This document shows positions 59,894 through 64,000 of a stretch of DNA of 64,000 bases, one piece after another. How positions within the stretch are numbered: the first letter of the stretch is position 1; each line of letters opens with the position of its first letter. The DNA is taken from positions 1 through 64,000 of the forward strand of contig RXIC02000135.1 of assembly GCA_003952965.2 (NCBI GenBank), read 5' to 3'. The position numbers and the translations under genes were made by a program. This DNA comes from Morella rubra. Taxonomy: Eukaryota > Streptophyta > Magnoliopsida > Fagales > Myricaceae. The notes below the pieces were generated by a model, which was given only the letters and a program-made list of their open reading frames with translations, did no database searches and was not told where the DNA came from.

Positions 59894-62307
59894 CTACATC
59901 TTCTGAAAATGTTGCAAAATGGCTTCGTTCTCAATAGTTTCAAAAATTTCTCTCTCGATGTATACTATCATGCTATCATTCATCTTATTACGCAAGTCAG
60001 TCTTGATAATCTTCATTACAAAAAACACTCTCTCAACAGTTACAGTCGCATCTGGTAAGACTAATGTCAACTCAATAAGGAGATAAACAAATTGATATAA
60101 AAAATGTTTTCTTGTCTCAACCATCTTCACAGTAAGACCTCCAATATCTTTAAGCCCAGAAAAAGCATAAGTACTTCTGACGTCATCAATGTAGGTAAGA
60201 AGTTGATTTCTAAGAATCATACAATCAGCTGCTGAGAAATCTTCTGGATAAAACTCAGCAAGACGAAGTAACTTAGCATGATCAAATGCTGAGAATGAGT
60301 TTCTTGGATCAAGACATGCTATACAAAGAAGTAGCTCTGTACTTACTTCTGTGAAACAACGATCTATTTTTTGAGCGATCAAATGAATAACTTGACAAAA
60401 CACTTCCACACGAAAATAATGCAAATAAGTAATTGTTTGCCCTCCGCGACTCGGCCGACTGTGAGTTGGTATAATGTCTTCCATTTAGGCACAGTGATAT
60501 AATTATTCACACAAAAATTTTTGACTTCTTCCAAAAAAGCATCTCATTCCATCTCTCTCAAAGCCTGCAACTGACGCTTCACAACTCCCACCAAACTCAT
60601 AGCATTAACAATATTTTGATCCTTTCGCTGTAAGGCCTGTGACAATTCATTTGTAATTCTCATTATATTTATCAACAAATGCATAGTGAATACTTTTGAA
60701 TAAAAATTAGTAGTGTTTGTGATTACCTGTGACAATTCATTCGTAATTCCCATTATATTATTCAACAAATGCATATTGAATACAAACTCGAAGCTTTGCA
60801 TCTTATTCATCATACTCTTAGCCATGGATTTTTGTTCCTTGCAAGTGCCATCCTCTTTTACATTTTCAAGCACATCCAACACTGCTAACCACATAGTGAA
60901 GACACGGATTTATTTTAGTGTGATGTGAACCCCAACGAGTATTCCCTGGTCGTGTGGGACTAGTTTCTTGATTTCTGCCACTTCCACTAGAAATATCTCC
61001 CTTGTCCAACTGCTCCAATATCTTCTCATGTTGACTTTGACGAAGAGCATCTTTCCTTTTACAAGAAGCTCCAACCATATTCACAATAATAGAAGTGTAA
61101 TTAAAAAAATCACAAACTTCCAAGTTATCTTTTGCAATAGACACAAAAGCCAATTGAAGTTGGTGAGCAAAACAATGGATATAGGTAGCAGAAGGATTGT
61201 CCCTCAAAATGAACGACTTTAACCCATTAAACTCACCTTGCATGTTTGATGCCCCATCATACCCTTGACCTCTCAATCTGGATATTGATAACCCGTGTCT
61301 TGCAAATAATTTTTCTATAGCATTTTTCAAAGATTGGAGCAAGTGTCGGTAACATGTTCCACACTAAGAAACCTTTCTATCACCTGTCCATGTTTGTTCA
61401 CATATCTCAAAACCACTGTCATTTGCTCATTCACTGAATTATCTCGAGACTCATCAACCATAAGAGAAAAAAATCTGTCTCCAATATCTTTAATGATGGC
61501 AAGTGTGGTCTCCGCTGCAGCAGCACTCACCAATTCCTTTTGAGTTTTTGGAGAAGTCATTTGGTTGTTTCCAAGAGCATTAAGACGAGTTGTCTTACGA
61601 ACTTTTTTCTTAAGTAAGCTGTACCATTCTAAAAGCTCAAGAAAATTGCCCTTCCTTATTGAACTCTCAAACTCGTCATGACCACAAAAAGCTAATCCTT
61701 GCCCCAAAAGATAACGAATACAATCTAAAACTGCTGTCAAACGAATGCGATAAGACTCCTCTAACTCCTCCCGTGTGCAGATAACATGTACGGCAAACTT
61801 TGACGCTGATTTCCAAGTACATCACATTGTCCTCTCGCATAATTGTGAGCACTATTACATGCACCAACATGTTCAGCAAAAACTTCCATTGCTTTTTCTA
61901 GTTGCTAAACCCCATAGATGCAAACACCTCCCCCCGAATCTTACTCCTTTAGTTTGCCTAAACAGATAACACCACAAGCAATAAGCTGCATCCTTTGATA
62001 CACTGTATTCCAACCACTGATAATTTTTGAACCATAACCCCCCTAAAACCCTCGTTGTTTTCCCATATTACTTCTTGGAAAAATCATGGCCAAGCGGTTG
62101 ACAAGGACTTTTGATCAAGTACTCCCTACGAACTTGATCAATAATCCCAACATCATATTCTTCAATGGGTTTACGTAACCCTGGGTCAGCAACAATATCA
62201 TCTGGACTAAATAAAAGACGAGGTCTTTTCGAACTAGTATTCGCATCAGAAGTAGGAGTACTAGACGACTCCACGATGACTGACTTTTTTATCAAAAACT
62301 TATCCAT
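59894..62307 (-). pseudogene. hAT transposase (TTF-type zinc finger / DUF4371 / hAT dimerisation), disrupted
   Basis: Starts MDKFLIKKSVIVESSS at 62307, with the family words DPGLRKPIEEYD, QVRREYL and CQPLGHDF, then a stop at 62070 where the TTF zinc-finger region should follow. Open segments continue in order. 61740-61327 has GQGLAFCGHDE, LMVDESRD, EQMTVVLRYVN and ERFLSVEHV. 61342-60866 has HGLSISRLRGQGYDGASNMQ, IHCFAHQLQLAF, VGASCKRKD and NTRWGSHH. 60894-60544 and 60484-59894 follow, with TELLLCIACLDPRNSFSAFD, YPEDFSA and the dimerisation region ATVTVERVFFVMKI. RLRGQGYDGASNMQ and NTRWGS are typical of the catalytic core. The 60894-60544 segment contains an internal duplication (MGITNELSQ / MRITNELSQALQRKDQ). 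Several frame changes make it inactive. Confidence 0.9.
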
Positions 62308-62931
62308 TATCTAAACAAAACAAAACGAAACGAAAATGAACTTTAGACACCAATGCTCAAATCTCTTCAAATACACAACATTTACATGTCTACTAGGTTA
62401 CCATCATATTCAATATATCAAGTAATCAACATATAAATGAACAATTCACAAATTCAATTTCAATTTTAACAACTTCTCAAAAACCAACAGAACTAACATA
62501 AGCCCTGACCTCCAATCTCCAATAATTCACAAAAACCAGCAAAACCAACATAAGCCCTGACCTCAAATCTCCAATAATTCACAAAAACCACCTTCCAACA
62601 TCAACCAACAATCCACTGGATCATTTTCTAAATTTCTAGTAGGGTTTTAGGATACAACTTACCTGAATAAGCCCACCACCAAGCAAAATTTGAGCTTCAA
62701 AATTAACTTGAAAAAATAACATAGCAACGACACTTAAGCCACCACTCTAGAAGAAACTAGAGTTTTTAGAAATACTTCAATTCCTTTTTTTCAATTTCAA
62801 ATTTATCTTATTAGGTAGAAAAAATTCCTATAACATTAAGTACAAGAAACTATAGTTTTGCATTAAGTTTTGCTTTAGCAAAAAAAGTGACAACCATTCA
62901 TATTTATATCAAGTTTACATGCTTGGTTCAG

Positions 62932-63225
62932 TGCAACATCCAACAGCATCTTAGATCGTGCTATTAATTCAGAAGATGCTCAGCATAAAGACTTTCATAG
63001 GCTGGAAAGAAGTGCACATAAAGCCTTATTTTTATATGAATATTCAAGACACCCTTCTAGGAAATGATTATCTAACTTTCAATATGTGCAATTATCTTGC
63101 AGGAGCACGTTGAAGGGCATCATGAGTTGTCTGCGAAAACAAAAACTTTGTTTGCCACTGCGGTTGCTTAATGGGATTCTGACTTCTATGTCAAGGTGGA
63201 TGATGATGTCCATGTCAATTTGGGT
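62932..63225 (+). pseudogene. Captured fragment of a GT31 beta-1,3-galactosyltransferase gene (two exons)
   Basis: The forward strand reads, after a TTCAG acceptor, ATSNSILDRAINSEDAQHKD then FHRL (62932-63004). Following about 98 bp with a TTGCAG end, it reads EHVEGHHELSAKTKTLFATA then VA, a TAA, then WDSDFYVKVDDDVHVNLG (63103 to about 63223), followed by GTATGC. This is the catalytic core of plant Golgi beta-1,3-galactosyltransferases; VDDDVHV is the metal/UDP-binding DxD motif. Retained introns show genomic DNA was captured, not a cDNA. The donor after the first exon reads GGAAAG, probably decayed from GGTAAG, and there is one in-frame stop near 63169. It lies inside the hAT element between the transposase start and the right terminal repeat, on the opposite strand. 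Not a functional gene. Confidence 0.88.
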
Positions 63226-63830
63226 ATGCACAACAATATCTTTTGTGTTGTTTTAAATGCTGATGAGAATGAAAATGTTACTATTTCTTTAACTGTCACT
63301 AAAATCAACTTCAATAAAATATGCCTTGATATAGTCCGAAGCAGCAATATAAATACAATCAAACAGATAATTTTAAAAAATCTGACTAGTACCTAGGCAT
63401 CCAAAGCGAACAAGACTAACTTCAAAAGTGAAGAATTAACCAAACTTGCCAAATTTCCCCTTCCCCGAACGGATAAAATCAACAATACCCAAAATTCTCC
63501 AAAACTCCAATTAATATCCATATGGATCGGCACAACAAGGGAAAATTAATACAAATTAACAAACATGCAAATTATAAAACAATTAGTTAATTTAATTGAG
63601 ACTTGAGAGAGACGCTCGAGGAGGGAGAAGAAACATAATTTTTTTAAAAAAAAACAAAAGGGTGAAACGACGTTGTTTCACCCCTGATAATTTTTTTAAA
63701 AAAAGGGCTAGGCTTAAGAAGGGGGCGGGCTTGGCCCGCTACAGGCAAATACATGTAAAAAAAAATTCTTTAATTTTTCAGAATTAAGAGGGGCTGCCGC
63801 CCCGGGTGCCCCCCAGTGGATCCGCCACTG

Positions 63831-64000
63831 ATCATGGTTGTACGTGACTAAACTTTTATACTTGGTCGAAGGGAAACATAAGCCTCGGAATCAGTAAAAC
63901 TGTGAGATCTAATTTATTTTCATTGTACAATTTATACTTTGAGTATTGGATGTTCTTCTGTGCCTATTTTCATGATTGTCTCGTTTAATAACTAGGAGGC
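63831..64000 (+). repeat. Continuation of LTR-like sequence beyond the hAT element
   Basis: Non-coding sequence after the target duplication (ATCATGGTTGTACGTGACTA, then GTCGAAGGGAAACATAAGCC). It reads as the continuation of 58990-59703. No coding sequence to the window end. Confidence 0.35.

Larger units (their letters stand above)
59704..63830 (-). mobile_element. hAT transposon with terminal inverted repeats and captured host exons
   Basis: A 4.13-kb DNA transposon. Ends CAGTGGCGAAACC...AAGGGGGGGC (left) and, read inward from the right, CAGTGGCGGATCCACTGGGG form terminal inverted repeats starting CAGTGGCG. Flanking octamers ATCATGCC (59696-59703) and ATCATGGT (63831-63838) agree at six of eight positions, as expected for an old hAT duplication. 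It encodes a degraded ZMYM1/TTF-type hAT transposase on the reverse strand (59894-62307). At 62932-63225 it carries two exons of a host galactosyltransferase on the forward strand. It is no longer autonomous. Confidence 0.9.

Noticed and set aside
63596-63787. Basic open frame near the right end of the hAT element
   Set aside because: A-rich subterminal transposon sequence; lysine-rich by composition only.

Overview
This window is nuclear DNA from a plant. Both well-preserved genes have plant-type intron-exon structure and plant-type protein sequences, and the rest is dense with plant LTR retrotransposons, L1-type LINEs, hAT elements and MITEs. A woody eudicot is the best guess. LTR-like sequence carrying CTCGAGCG-type minisatellites vaguely suggests Fagales, but that is recollection and not proof. 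No bacterial, organellar, rRNA, tRNA or CRISPR feature was found.

Layout. (1) 1-10.45 kb: a large degraded Ty3/gypsy element with recognisable LTRs at both ends and a readable RNase H/integrase section at 8.1-9.8 kb. The first 8.1 kb is almost unreadable. (2) 11.1-33.06 kb: a decayed tandem array of an L-type lectin receptor kinase (LecRK) family. It holds an orphan upstream block (11.1-11.75 kb), a pseudogene (13.58-15.60 kb, reverse strand), a 5' fragment (23.25-23.6 kb) and one long open copy (24.43-26.46 kb, reverse strand, 675 codons). Inside or beside the array lie a hAT-type MITE with perfect 8-bp target duplications, a short retroposon with a 15-bp duplication, LTR-like fragments, and a broken copy of a chloroplast sugar/proton symporter gene (21.0-23.24 kb) whose last recognisable exon runs into the LecRK fragment. 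A 5.5-kb L1-type LINE (26.95-32.40 kb) and then a 5-kb Ty1/copia element (33.06-38.03 kb) sit in the upstream region of the open LecRK copy. (3) 38-40 kb: clustered MITE-like repeats. (4) 40.15-56.63 kb: two conserved housekeeping genes, tail to tail. CBP20 (forward, 8 exons) encodes the small subunit of the nuclear cap-binding complex and has an AT-AC, U12-type intron. A DCAF13/Sof1 homologue (reverse, 17 exons, 452 aa) encodes a WD40 factor of the U3 snoRNP/18S rRNA processing machinery and putative CUL4-DDB1 adaptor. (5) 56.86-59.7 kb: long inverted repeats, two diverged copies of a DCAF13 upstream segment, a LINE scrap and LTR-like sequence. (6) 59.70-63.83 kb: a hAT transposon with terminal inverted repeats and a degraded reverse-strand transposase. 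It has captured two exons, with introns, of a host GT31 beta-1,3-galactosyltransferase gene.

The two housekeeping genes are the only clearly functional units; both act in RNA metabolism (cap binding; rRNA processing). The open LecRK copy may be expressed, but its normal C-terminal tail is out of frame. I found no new multi-gene system. The most informative observations are the host-exon capture by the hAT element, the AT-AC intron of CBP20, the symporter/LecRK/LINE chimeric locus, the LecRK tail frameshift, and an abrupt quality or divergence change in the left part of the window.
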